From CBDBCK01 sp965203345 (lineage in GTDB: Bacteria; Chloroflexota; Dehalococcoidia; Lucifugimonadales; Lucifugimonadaceae), in contig CBDBCK010000028.1 of assembly GCA_965203345.1 (NCBI GenBank), positions 62,001-126,000 on the forward strand: a stretch of 64,000 nucleotides of DNA, in the 5' to 3' direction. This document shows, one piece after another, positions 33,808 through 42,907 of the stretch; within the stretch, counting starts at the first letter, position 1; each line of letters starts with the position of its first letter. Made by a program: the position numbers and the translations under genes. The notes under the pieces were generated by a model that searched no databases, was not told the DNA's origin, and saw only the letters and a list, made by a program, of their open reading frames with translations.

Positions 33808-36800
33808 ATGACTCGAAGAAATTATACAGAAAAAACTATAAAATTACTGGGGATTTCAAGTGGAGATGAGTGTGCACAACCAAAGTGTAAAAACACACTA
33901 ATTGAACCTGCTACCGAAAAGTCTGAAGTATGTGTCAAGGGGCATATAGCCCATATTTATGCAATTAACGAAGGTGGCCCAAGATGGAAACCTGATTTCC
34001 CCGAAGAAAAATTGAATAGCGTGGAGAATCTTATTTTTCTCTGCAGAGACCACCATGGGATAGTGGATCAGCAACCTGAAACCTATACGGCTGATTTACT
34101 TATGAAATGGAAGCGGGAGCATGAACGCAAAATAAAAAGAAGATCACAATTACAGCATTTTCCCACAAAGCTTGTTGACGACAAAATTAAAGATGAGGTA
34201 GATGCACTTAGGAAATCTAGATTTTTTCCTGATTTTGATCGCATTAATTCCTCACTATCCATCGGCCAGAGACTTCTTAAGGGAGAACTTTCCTGTGGCA
34301 CTGATAGTGTAAGGAGTCACGCGTTGGCATGGTGCGCGCGTATTTTATCATATACAGAGAAGTTTGATAAAGCAGAAGAGTATCTCAAAACCGCTAAGAA
34401 GTTAGGATCGTGCCCGGAAGTTGACATTGCGAATGCTTTTATTGTTTCACAGAAAGGTAACAAAAAAGAAGCACTGAGCATTTTGGCGGAAATTAACTCT
34501 CCAGCATCACGGTCTGCGGCTTTTTATATCGTTTCACATCATGAAGACGGGAAGGGAGCTATTGATTGGCTGAAGTCCGCCGGCATCAAATTTATGGACT
34601 TGAATTCTGATGGCAAATTTCTCCTTTTAAGAGAGTTGATTAAATTATCTTATTGGGAATGTGCAGAAAAATCCATACGTGATATAAGTAGTCAGGATTT
34701 AGAAGAAATCCCACTATTACATTACATGGTAGCACTGACACATCTTCTAGTTACAGTACCAAAAGAACTTCGTTTCAGTATTTTGGATCAATTGCCATTT
34801 AACCTAGTAGACTTTTCGTTCGCGTCAAACACGGCTGCGGTTAATTCTCTTCAGGTAGCACGCCGTCATTTCATTCAAGCGTCCAAAGTTGCGCAGGAAT
34901 TTAATTGCGCGAAATCAGCGAAATTTTTTGAGGAATACGAGTTATGGATTCAATTAAAAAACACCGAAACTTTCAACCAAGGAAAAGAAAGACTACAAGC
35001 TAAGCTTCGTGATCCCAAACAGTCTCTGCGCTTTGTCCGTTTTGCACTTCAATTCGGAGTCAAATTGAATTTATCAGCAATTAAACAGGAAATTGAACAA
35101 CAGACTGCTCTATACGGTAGAATGACCAGAGATGTTGCATTTGCTCGTCTTTCTTGTATTCTCAATCAGGAAACGCCGGAAGAAATTGCGAAAGACGTTG
35201 AGCAGCACTACGAAGAATTATCTGAGCATATTGGCAAAAAATTTCTGAATCTCCTTCGCATTGAGATATTCGCAAAAGCTGGACTATCTGAAAAGGCCAA
35301 CAAGTGTCTGGATATTTTGTTACAAGAAGGGCTTTCTAATGACGAAAAAAACTTCCTTCGAGGAATAATAGCTGAAGCACAAGGAACCAATTTAATTGAA
35401 TCTCGAAAAGCACAATTCGAACAGACTAAGACGCTTAACGATTTAGAGATTCTTGTTAGAGAGCTTGAATACAGACAAGAATGGGTAGAGCTTTGTAGGT
35501 ATGGAGAAATTCTTTTTGAGAAAACCGATTCAATACAAAACGCCGAACTATTGAGTCGCGCTTTATATAAAGCGCGCGATACCCAACGACTTCTCAGATT
35601 ACTTAAGGCAAACAAAAGTCTCTTGAAGCAATCCAGGAATTTACAGATGTTGTACTGCGAGTCTCTATACTGCGAGGGCATGCTACTCAAAGCTCGATCC
35701 GAGTTGGATAAGCTGAACGACGATACTGATAATTCAAATTACCGTATGTTAAAAGTTAAGCTTGCAATTTCTTTGGGTGATTGGAGTTCTCTATCCACAT
35801 ATATAAACGATGAATATGCGAAGAAGGATCAGAGAAGTGCTAAGGAACTGATAGAGGTCGCCGAATTAGCTGTATATCTGGATTCGTCTCGTGCCAAAGA
35901 ATTGGTTGAGTCTACGGTATCTAAAGGCCATAATGATGCAGATATATTAGCTACTGCTTATTTCCTGGCATCAAAAGCTGGCTGGGAGAATGATAAATGG
36001 CTTCATAGAGCTATTGAACTCTCGGGAAGTGATGGGCCTCTTCAGACAATATCTCTGCAAGATATTGTCTCTCAAAAACCTGAGTGGGATCGCCGAAATT
36101 ATAAGATACAAGAGGCTTTGAATCATGGTGAAATTCCTATGTACCTTGCAGCTCAACCTCTCAATAAGTCGCTCATAAGTTTAATGCTTTTTCCAGCCTT
36201 GGTAAACCCATCATCAGGTGATCCAAGGTATAAGAGTCTAATCCCAGCATATAGTGCCAAATATGAACGAGTACCACTTGATATCCGTAAGACATTTGGC
36301 ATAGATACCACAGTGTTATTGACGCTGAGTTTTTTGAATCTTTTAGATAAGGTATTGGATGCCTTTGGCGAGCTTTATATACCACACTCAACATTTATAT
36401 GGTTGTTTGAGGAAAAACAAAAAGCAGTGTTTCATCAAAGAAGTCTGATCACAGATGCGCAGCAGATAAATCATTTACACGCGAGAAATGTGCTGGATAA
36501 ACTAGTTCCAAGCCAGGTGGTAGATAGTGATTTGTCAGATATGGTGGGTGATGAATTGGCGATGCTGATAACAGAAGCAGAAAATAACAACAATGACGAT
36601 GACAAGCAACATATTGTCGTTCGGCCATCCCCAGTCCATCGGGTTTCTTCTTTATTGGACGAGGAAGCTGACTTGACCAAGTATAATGCTGTAATAAGCA
36701 GTTGTCTATCCATTGTAGACAAATTGAGAACAAATGGGCAACTCACCACGGAAAAATACGAACATACACGTGCCTATCTACAGCTCCAAGAAAAGCCTTG

Positions 36801-37965
36801 GCCATGTCAACCGGAAATCATTGATGGAGCAGTCTTATATTTGGATAGATTAGCAGTAGGTTATTTCACTCATCTTGGAATACTTGAAAAAATTAAAGCT
36901 GCAGGTTTTCGACTCATTGTATCACCAGGAACGATATTGGATGCCAGTAAATTTATTTCCTATGAAAATATTTCTGAAGAGATTCACGAGAAAATAGAAC
37001 AAATAAGATCTGTCGTCAGTTCAAGAATCGAATCTGGGAAAATCAAAATCGGCAGGCAACAAAACACTAGAGAGAAGAGCTCGGCATCGGAATATTCTGA
37101 TTGTATGATTGAGGTATTTTTCTTAGTAGAAAACTGTGACATTATCATTGCTGATGAAAGATTTTTTAATCAACATGTACATATCAAGCATGGTAACACA
37201 CAAGTGAAAATATGCTCTACACTGGATATTTTAGACTCACTAGTCTCTTTGAAAATTATTACTTCTGAAAAACGATTTGAATATAAAACTTTACTTCGTA
37301 GTGCAGGATACTTTTTTATACCCATTGATGATGCAGAATTGGTTACATATCTTAACGCTTCTACCGTTAAGGATAACAAGGTTCTTGAGACAGCTGAGCT
37401 GAGAGCTATTCGAGAGAATATACTTCAAATCCGGATGGGTGATTGGATTCAGCTCTCTCAAGAAGCCCCTTGGTGGGATTTAACCGCGAAAGCATTCATC
37501 CGAGTGCTGAAATCTTTGTGGAAAGTTGACGCAGACCTTGATGCTGTAAGGGTATACTCAAACTGGCTTGTAGATCAAATTGATATCCGAGGCTGGATTC
37601 ATATTTTCGAAAAAAAGAATAGAGATAACCTTGTTACAATCGGACAGGGCAAACAAACCCAGATGTTGCTTATATCACCTCCGGATGTTCCACAAAACAT
37701 TAAGGACGCGTATTGGAACTGGTTAGAAAACAGGATTTTGGGACCTATTAAAGAGCAATATCCTGATCTATATGCTTGGATTATTGAGCAAGGGAAAAAC
37801 CAGATTTCAAAATTCGCCAATAAAGATGTGGATTGGAACTGGTTAGAGGACAGGATTTCGGAACCTATTAAAGAGCAATATTCCGATCTATATACTTGGA
37901 TTATTAAGCAAAAGAAAAACCAGATTTCAAAATTCGCTAATCCAGACTCAAATGAGGAGAAGTAA
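33808..37965 (+). CDS. Large HNH / helical-repeat / PIN-like protein
   Basis: The 1,385-aa product has three parts. The N-terminus (about 15-110) is an HNH nuclease with zinc ligands C22, C27, C79 and H83 and HNH residues in GHIAHIYA (H49), VENLIFLC (N74) and DHHGIVD. A long helical region follows (about 115-800) with TPR-like units such as AEEYLKTAKKLG. The C-terminal part (about 830-1170) looks like one or two PIN-type nucleases: IDTTVLLTL, YIPHSTFIWLFEE, IVSPGTILDAS, DCMIEVFF and DIIIADERFF. The PIN assignment is by pattern only. A 40-residue tandem repeat ends the protein. It is four bases after hsdS, and the next gene begins two bases after its stop. Two nuclease modules suggest a toxic defence effector. 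Confidence 0.75.
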   Translation: MTRRNYTEKTIKLLGISSGDECAQPKCKNTLIEPATEKSEVCVKGHIAHIYAINEGGPRWKPDFPEEKLNSVENLIFLCRDHHGIVDQQPETYTADLLMKWKREHERKIKRRSQLQHFPTKLVDDKIKDEVDALRKSRFFPDFDRINSSLSIGQRLLKGELSCGTDSVRSHALAWCARILSYTEKFDKAEEYLKTAKKLGSCPEVDIANAFIVSQKGNKKEALSILAEINSPASRSAAFYIVSHHEDGKGAIDWLKSAGIKFMDLNSDGKFLLLRELIKLSYWECAEKSIRDISSQDLEEIPLLHYMVALTHLLVTVPKELRFSILDQLPFNLVDFSFASNTAAVNSLQVARRHFIQASKVAQEFNCAKSAKFFEEYELWIQLKNTETFNQGKERLQAKLRDPKQSLRFVRFALQFGVKLNLSAIKQEIEQQTALYGRMTRDVAFARLSCILNQETPEEIAKDVEQHYEELSEHIGKKFLNLLRIEIFAKAGLSEKANKCLDILLQEGLSNDEKNFLRGIIAEAQGTNLIESRKAQFEQTKTLNDLEILVRELEYRQEWVELCRYGEILFEKTDSIQNAELLSRALYKARDTQRLLRLLKANKSLLKQSRNLQMLYCESLYCEGMLLKARSELDKLNDDTDNSNYRMLKVKLAISLGDWSSLSTYINDEYAKKDQRSAKELIEVAELAVYLDSSRAKELVESTVSKGHNDADILATAYFLASKAGWENDKWLHRAIELSGSDGPLQTISLQDIVSQKPEWDRRNYKIQEALNHGEIPMYLAAQPLNKSLISLMLFPALVNPSSGDPRYKSLIPAYSAKYERVPLDIRKTFGIDTTVLLTLSFLNLLDKVLDAFGELYIPHSTFIWLFEEKQKAVFHQRSLITDAQQINHLHARNVLDKLVPSQVVDSDLSDMVGDELAMLITEAENNNNDDDKQHIVVRPSPVHRVSSLLDEEADLTKYNAVISSCLSIVDKLRTNGQLTTEKYEHTRAYLQLQEKPWPCQPEIIDGAVLYLDRLAVGYFTHLGILEKIKAAGFRLIVSPGTILDASKFISYENISEEIHEKIEQIRSVVSSRIESGKIKIGRQQNTREKSSASEYSDCMIEVFFLVENCDIIIADERFFNQHVHIKHGNTQVKICSTLDILDSLVSLKIITSEKRFEYKTLLRSAGYFFIPIDDAELVTYLNASTVKDNKVLETAELRAIRENILQIRMGDWIQLSQEAPWWDLTAKAFIRVLKSLWKVDADLDAVRVYSNWLVDQIDIRGWIHIFEKKNRDNLVTIGQGKQTQMLLISPPDVPQNIKDAYWNWLENRILGPIKEQYPDLYAWIIEQGKNQISKFANKDVDWNWLEDRISEPIKEQYSDLYTWIIKQKKNQISKFANPDSNEEK
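37711..37950 (+). repeat. In-frame 120-bp tandem repeat at the 3' end of the HNH/PIN-like gene
   Basis: Units 37711-37830 and 37831-37950 are nearly identical and each encodes 40 residues beginning (Y/D)WNWLE(N/D)RI. The exact multiple of three keeps the frame. It looks like a recent duplication of the last helical module. Confidence 0.92.
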
Positions 37966-37967
37966 AT

Positions 37968-39899
37968 ATGGCTAATAGTTCTATCCTCAGACCCATATTA
38001 GCAAACGCTGTATTAGTTAATTTGCCTCCACTGATACGCCATACTTTGATTAAAGAGTCATCGTTTTGTGAGGAGTATGGCTTTGTAGCAAAAACTGTTA
38101 TACCTATCGGTGATTCAGGCATTTCAATTCAGCGTTCCATACTTTTTGATGCTATCCGGGAAGTTCTTTCAGGTGCATCTGATGTAGAATTAGCTGATAC
38201 AGATGGACGAAATTGGAGACTGAATAGTAAAAGGGAAGAAGGAAAGTTGCCAGCAATCGTTATTTCCTGTGATGAGCAACGCATCAGACTGGTTGATTTC
38301 ACAGTACTATCGCCCAACAGTGCTGATCGCATGCATTTATTTGATCAGACTGTTTCTTACGATAATTTTCCTACTACTGCACATGAGGCATGGTATGACA
38401 TCTTTTTACAGCGTGCTCTTAAGGATAATGAGGTTGAAGAATTTTATAATGACTATGATAATATACCAGTTAATCTTTCACGATTCATACAAAATCGAAT
38501 AAAAAATAGACAAATCAAGACAAGTTCACTTGTTCCAACTTCTCGGAAATATTTTGAGAGACTGGTAGGCGTTTATGATGGAAGCACATCTATTCAGGAT
38601 TATGCCGTTGACAGGGGCAAGCAACTTTTTAAGGATTTGTCTTTATGGAAACCATATGAAGGGTTCTTGTATAGTCTGTTTCTGTCATCCCATTCTGCAC
38701 TGACAGAAGAAATCAATGCTGAAAATCTAAACGGTGAGGATGTTCTCAGGGCTTTTGAATTTCTTGAAAAACACGGAGACAGAATTTCTCAATTAGGTGC
38801 GATTGAAGTCGGATTACGGATTTTGTCAGAAAAGCCAGAAATTGAACCGATTATTATTCGTCTTATTGAACAGATTAGAGATGACGACGTAGATGAACAG
38901 GGAAGTGGATTTAAGCTTATTTCAGCTTTGTTTGTTTTGGTAGATGGAGAATTATCCAGACTTCGAATGTTTCAGAAGGAACCACCTTTCTATAGGAGGT
39001 TAGCATCTTTATCACACGCAACATTAATTATTCGTCAATTTCTGAACTCAGGTATTGATATTGACTCTTTTTTTAAATGGGCGTTCAAGAACCGCGGAGA
39101 GCAATATTACATGCAATCACTCGCGGATATGCGCATAGAGCCGCTCTGGGATCCTGAATTAGTGGCACCACCGCGGATGAAAGCAAATTTTCTTGGCCGA
39201 ATTATGAGTGCGACTATAAAATATGAGCAGCATATTACCAGCAGTAGGCTGCGTAGCCTTGTTCTTGGCAACGAATCCAATAGCCTCCTATCGTTTTGTG
39301 AATCTCCTTCTTGGCAATACCTTCCAGGACCTTTAGAGGGAGGCGAGGATAGCTTGAGGATTTTGCCTGCCCACTTATCTGAGGTAACTGAGAAGCAACT
39401 CAATTCTGAAGCAGTAGGACCATCTTCGTTTATTGGTCTTATCAATTTTGCTCCATTTTTTCGTACTAAAACAGAACAAGTAGAGTCAGCAGTAAAAATT
39501 CTGAGGCGGGCAAAATATCGACTCGCAGATGTGGAAGATAGACCGCAACTTGTTGCCATATTGAATGGATTGGCTAAGGTTGCTGCCGCTTCCAGAAGTG
39601 GCATGCTTGCTGATGAATTGCGGATCCTCGTACGCAATTATAGACGTTATGATTCTTATGCTCCATCAGTTGGTGAGATTATAGATATTTGTCTTACAGC
39701 TGCTGCAAGCCGAACGAATTTGAATGATTGGAGAGAGTTTGTTGGCGATTGGCTAACGGAGCTCGCGTTTAGTGATTTGAAGAAAGATGACGGATATCTA
39801 CTAAACTCCCGTTTACAATGCCTCTGTCGTGTGGTTCCCGAACTATGGGTGTCTTACGGAAAGGCTGATGCAGCATTGAAAGCTTTTATTGCTCATTAA
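37968..39899 (+). CDS. Unknown 643-aa partner of the HNH/PIN-like protein
   Basis: I do not recognise a family. No signal peptide, membrane helix, Walker motif or nuclease motif is evident. The first 130 residues look mixed alpha/beta (KLPAIVISCDEQRIRLVDFTVL); the remainder appears helical with repeats (ALTEEINAENLNGEDVLRAFEFLEKHGDRI), which suggests a scaffold or sensor. GAGGAG lies just before the ATG and only two bases separate it from the preceding gene, so the two are made as a pair. It shares the A+T-rich composition of its partner and is followed by the hsdR stub. Confidence 0.7.
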   Translation: MANSSILRPILANAVLVNLPPLIRHTLIKESSFCEEYGFVAKTVIPIGDSGISIQRSILFDAIREVLSGASDVELADTDGRNWRLNSKREEGKLPAIVISCDEQRIRLVDFTVLSPNSADRMHLFDQTVSYDNFPTTAHEAWYDIFLQRALKDNEVEEFYNDYDNIPVNLSRFIQNRIKNRQIKTSSLVPTSRKYFERLVGVYDGSTSIQDYAVDRGKQLFKDLSLWKPYEGFLYSLFLSSHSALTEEINAENLNGEDVLRAFEFLEKHGDRISQLGAIEVGLRILSEKPEIEPIIIRLIEQIRDDDVDEQGSGFKLISALFVLVDGELSRLRMFQKEPPFYRRLASLSHATLIIRQFLNSGIDIDSFFKWAFKNRGEQYYMQSLADMRIEPLWDPELVAPPRMKANFLGRIMSATIKYEQHITSSRLRSLVLGNESNSLLSFCESPSWQYLPGPLEGGEDSLRILPAHLSEVTEKQLNSEAVGPSSFIGLINFAPFFRTKTEQVESAVKILRRAKYRLADVEDRPQLVAILNGLAKVAAASRSGMLADELRILVRNYRRYDSYAPSVGEIIDICLTAAASRTNLNDWREFVGDWLTELAFSDLKKDDGYLLNSRLQCLCRVVPELWVSYGKADAALKAFIAH

Positions 39900-39952
39900 A
39901 ACTTCAAATCGGCACAGGCTGAGTCTCCCTTGAGTGGTTTCTGGCCACGCCT

Positions 39953-40139
39953 GTAGAATATTGGGTGAGTTAATACCTAAATTTCCATTCAACGAAAAAT
40001 ACCTCTCCCAAATCCCTGCATTGATGCAGTTGATCAATCTGGGCTATGAGTATCTGACTCCCGACCATGCCCTTGAGGAGCGTGGCAGGCGTTACGACAA
40101 CGTTCAACTGGAAAACATACTCCGTACACAACTGGAGAA
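39953..40139 (+). pseudogene. hsdR 5' stub 2 at the tRNA-Ala junction
   Basis: Nearly identical to 17045-17231, including 20 bases of non-coding flank (GTAGAATATTGGGTGAG) and the first codons of hsdR. The ATG is mutated (ATGTCT to ATACCT). The similarity stops at ACTGGAGAA, one base before the CCA end of tRNA-Ala. It is a truncated copy created at or trimmed to the tRNA boundary. Confidence 0.92.
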
Positions 40140-40140
40140 T

Positions 40141-40216
40141 TGGTGGAGCTGGGGGGACTCGAACCCCCTACCTCTTCAATGCCATTGAAGCGCTCTCCCG
40201 GATGAGCTACAGCCCC
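40141..40216 (-). tRNA. tRNA-Ala (GGC)
   Basis: The minus strand gives GGGGCTGTAGCTCATCCGGG at the 5' end, anticodon stem CTTCA/TGAAG around ATGGCAT (anticodon GGC), a T arm with GGTTCGAGTCC, and an encoded CCA at 40143-40141. Its first ten bases overlap the end of the upstream flippase-like gene. Confidence 0.95.
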
Positions 40217-41307
40217 TGATCACCGTTCCCTATAATATCACGCTTCTCTTCCTTCTTTCTCTGTCGTCTGCGGTAACGCACAAAATGCCACACAAAGAAG
40301 GCGGTACCACCAAAAATTATAACGCTGACCCAGCTCACAAGTCTATCGGCAGCAGTCAACGCTATGGCGTCCGAATCACTGAAATTCAGCAGTATCAGAA
40401 GCCCCGTCAGGCCAGTCTCTACGAACCCAAAACCGCCAGGCGTAGGTATAGTAGTCAGCATAGCTACGGCAAGAGCCGCCATCAGGGCAAGGGCAAGCCC
40501 CACGCCTAACCCGATGGCGTCCGAGACGAAGTAGAACCTCAACGCTTCCATTATCCATCCCAGCAGTCCGAGTAACATCTGGGGAAGCGTGCTACGACCA
40601 GATACACCCTTCAAGGTGGCGACTCGGAAATCCAGGTAGCGATTCAGTATCACCTTAGGGAGTGGAAGGGGTAGCTTCTCCCCGAATATCCAGATAGCAG
40701 ATATCCCCAACGCAAGAAGACCCGTCAGTATGAACGCACCAAGAACGACTACGCGAGGTACTTCCACCCCTGAACCGCTGAAGGTTAGCCACAGAGCAGA
40801 AGCCAGGACAAGAAACAGCACCGCCAGTATGTCCTGTGCTCTTTCTGCCGCTACGCTACCCAGTGAGGGTGCCGCCTGAGCCCTGGCTTCTCGAGCCAGT
40901 ATCCATCCGCGGTAAGCATCTCCCGCCCTGAAGAAAGCTACGGCGTTCAGAAACCAGCCAGAAAGTATCATAATGGCCATAGTGAATATGCCAGGCAACT
41001 CCTTCTTTGCTTTTATATCCGCGTTGGCGGCTATCAGTCTCCAGCGCAGGCCTCTCACGGCAAAGCTACTATAATAGAACAGACCGGCCAGTATATAAGA
41101 CACGGGATTGATATTCTGGAAACTCTGTATAAGCTCATCCCACTCAAAGTCGAAAAGCCTCCACAAAGCAAAAGCTATGATGGCCGCGCCAATCACTACC
41201 CCGGCCAAGGTCGGCCAGGAAAACGCCCTCCGCCGAAGGACGTCAAAGGAAAAATTCTTCCCTGGCGGTTCAGGTGAGGGTGGCAGGGGTGTTTTTGGAG
41301 AGTACAT
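40207..41307 (-). CDS. Integral membrane flippase-like protein (LPG synthase TM domain / UPF0104 family)
   Basis: A 366-aa protein with about eight membrane helices. The family pattern is visible in SYILAGLFYYSSFAVRGLRWRLI, the AGDAYRGWILAREA segment, and the late TTIPTPGGFGFVETGLTGLLILL. Related proteins include AglD and the N-terminal half of MprF, which move or modify lipid-linked compounds. The substrate is unknown. A hydrophilic Pro-rich lead of about 20 residues precedes the first helix. The last codons (GGG CTG TAG) lie inside the tRNA-Ala gene. Confidence 0.85.
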   Translation of the reverse strand: MYSPKTPLPPSPEPPGKNFSFDVLRRRAFSWPTLAGVVIGAAIIAFALWRLFDFEWDELIQSFQNINPVSYILAGLFYYSSFAVRGLRWRLIAANADIKAKKELPGIFTMAIMILSGWFLNAVAFFRAGDAYRGWILAREARAQAAPSLGSVAAERAQDILAVLFLVLASALWLTFSGSGVEVPRVVVLGAFILTGLLALGISAIWIFGEKLPLPLPKVILNRYLDFRVATLKGVSGRSTLPQMLLGLLGWIMEALRFYFVSDAIGLGVGLALALMAALAVAMLTTIPTPGGFGFVETGLTGLLILLNFSDSDAIALTAADRLVSWVSVIIFGGTAFFVWHFVRYRRRQRKKEEKRDIIGNGDQGL

Positions 41308-41541
41308 TCAGGTTTAGAATTCAGTTTTATGCAAGGGCAGTTTTGGCATAATCAAAGATAGACAACCAGCGCTGGCAGATTATCCCGTATTTCTCACAAT
41401 GTTGCCAAAAAACGGTATGCCGTGCGCCATTTTAAGTCTGGTGAGAAGTTGCAGGCTAGAAAACATGCCCCAAATTCAACTATATCCAAGTAAGCTCCTT
41501 AATAATAATAAGCAGTACAAACGTATGCGCGTTACGGATTC

Positions 41542-42834
41542 TTGAGCTCCAGACGTTGCCGGCGTAAGCTGTCTTTATGGTTTTGGCGTGCCGCGAAGTT
41601 GGGCGCAACTGCAGGTTTGATTATAACTGTACTACTCATACCCGGTGGAACCACTACTAAAACCCCCGCCCAGTTCGCCATTGCACAAAACAGTTTCTCA
41701 ATATCAGAATGGGAGATCAACAATTTTTTCTCAAAGTGGTTATATTACCTGTATCTGAGACTCCCTTACACGGACGGAAGCGACGATAAACGTCGGGAAT
41801 CTCTGAACCGATATCTTGAACTTACAGACGAGGCGAACAGTCTACGTCTCAGCCTTAGGAGAGCCGCTACGAGCGGAGATAAAACAAGGGCAGATCAGCT
41901 CGATGAGCAGATAGCAGAGATTGATAGACTACAACGACAGTATCAGAAATTGACGGAAGAGTATCTGGAATCGGAGTTGAGTGCCGTCTTGCATGAGGCC
42001 GGTTTTGGAGGGACGGGCGACCTCTTATGGCCTCCTGTCGATATAGCCCTTGTCAACGGCGTTAGGGCGATAGCCGTTTCGGAAAGAACCTCCATTTCAC
42101 TCAAGGAGTCATTGCTTGTCAGCCCAGATATAACCTTGAAAGAGGCTGAAGACGCAGAAAAGACGCTTGAAGAGGAGTGGGATCTGTCGGGAGTGGTGCT
42201 GGACGTAGGAGGAGTAGCCACCTATCCGACTCAAGTGATTAATCGATCAGATTTAAGGGTGATGCTGGAGACGGCGGCGCACGAATGGCTGCATGCTTAC
42301 CTCATATTCAGACCCTTGGGGTGGGCTTACTTCTCCAGCCCCCAGATGGTGGAGATAAACGAAACCCTGGCCCAGTTCTTCGGTATTGAGCTGGGAAGGA
42401 CGACCTACAACCGTATTTCTGGAGAGTCGATAAACACATTAGAGCCACCCGTCGAGCCTGTGGCCGATTCGGCGGCTCTCGAAAATGAAAACGAGTTCCG
42501 CTTTATAGACTTCATGCGGGAAACCCGCACCGAAGCGGAGGTTCTACTGGACCAGGGAAAAGTGGCGGAGGCGGAATCCTACATGGAGGAGAGGCGGCTA
42601 CTGCTCCTTGAAACGCATGGCATAGCTATACGCAAGATAAATCAGGCATACTTTGCATTTGTGGGTAACTACCCTTTCTCCGGAGGATCAGTCAGTCCCG
42701 TGCCAAGGGAGATTTGGTCGGTGCGAGAGAAGACAGGTTCCATACGAGGCGCCGTAAAAGCTCTTGAAGACGTGGGCTCCGTAGAAGAATACCTGCGCAG
42801 ACTGGACGAAATAGGAGTCAAGTCCGAAAGATAA
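41542..42834 (+). CDS. Membrane-anchored HExxH protein, putative zinc metallopeptidase
   Basis: The 430-aa product has an N-terminal membrane anchor (about 17-34), a coiled-coil segment (about 90-140, rich in Asp/Glu/Arg/Leu), and a domain with HEWLH in ETAAHEWLHAYLIF at about 247-260. EINETLAQFFG, about 25 residues later, may supply the third zinc ligand (E), as in gluzincins. Peptidase activity is inferred from these motifs alone. The start is a TTG without a clear ribosome site; I saw no better one in frame. Confidence 0.65.
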   Translation: MSSRRCRRKLSLWFWRAAKLGATAGLIITVLLIPGGTTTKTPAQFAIAQNSFSISEWEINNFFSKWLYYLYLRLPYTDGSDDKRRESLNRYLELTDEANSLRLSLRRAATSGDKTRADQLDEQIAEIDRLQRQYQKLTEEYLESELSAVLHEAGFGGTGDLLWPPVDIALVNGVRAIAVSERTSISLKESLLVSPDITLKEAEDAEKTLEEEWDLSGVVLDVGGVATYPTQVINRSDLRVMLETAAHEWLHAYLIFRPLGWAYFSSPQMVEINETLAQFFGIELGRTTYNRISGESINTLEPPVEPVADSAALENENEFRFIDFMRETRTEAEVLLDQGKVAEAESYMEERRLLLLETHGIAIRKINQAYFAFVGNYPFSGGSVSPVPREIWSVREKTGSIRGAVKALEDVGSVEEYLRRLDEIGVKSER

Positions 42835-42907
42835 TTGAGCTGGTCCTGAGCATAGGCGTACATGTCTCCTAACATTACAGATATAATCTCTTTATCTGAG
42901 GCACGTA

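Larger units (their letters stand above)
32353..40139 (+). other. Defence island 2 (orphan hsdS plus two-gene cargo)
   Basis: The island is bounded on the left by a fic remnant identical in arrangement to 14246-14527 and on the right by an hsdR 5' stub that ends at tRNA-Ala. It contains a complete hsdS but no hsdM or hsdR. The cargo, 33808-39899, is A+T-rich relative to the chromosome. The layout fic'-hsdS-cargo-hsdR' repeats that of 14051-17231 in island 1. Confidence 0.85.
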
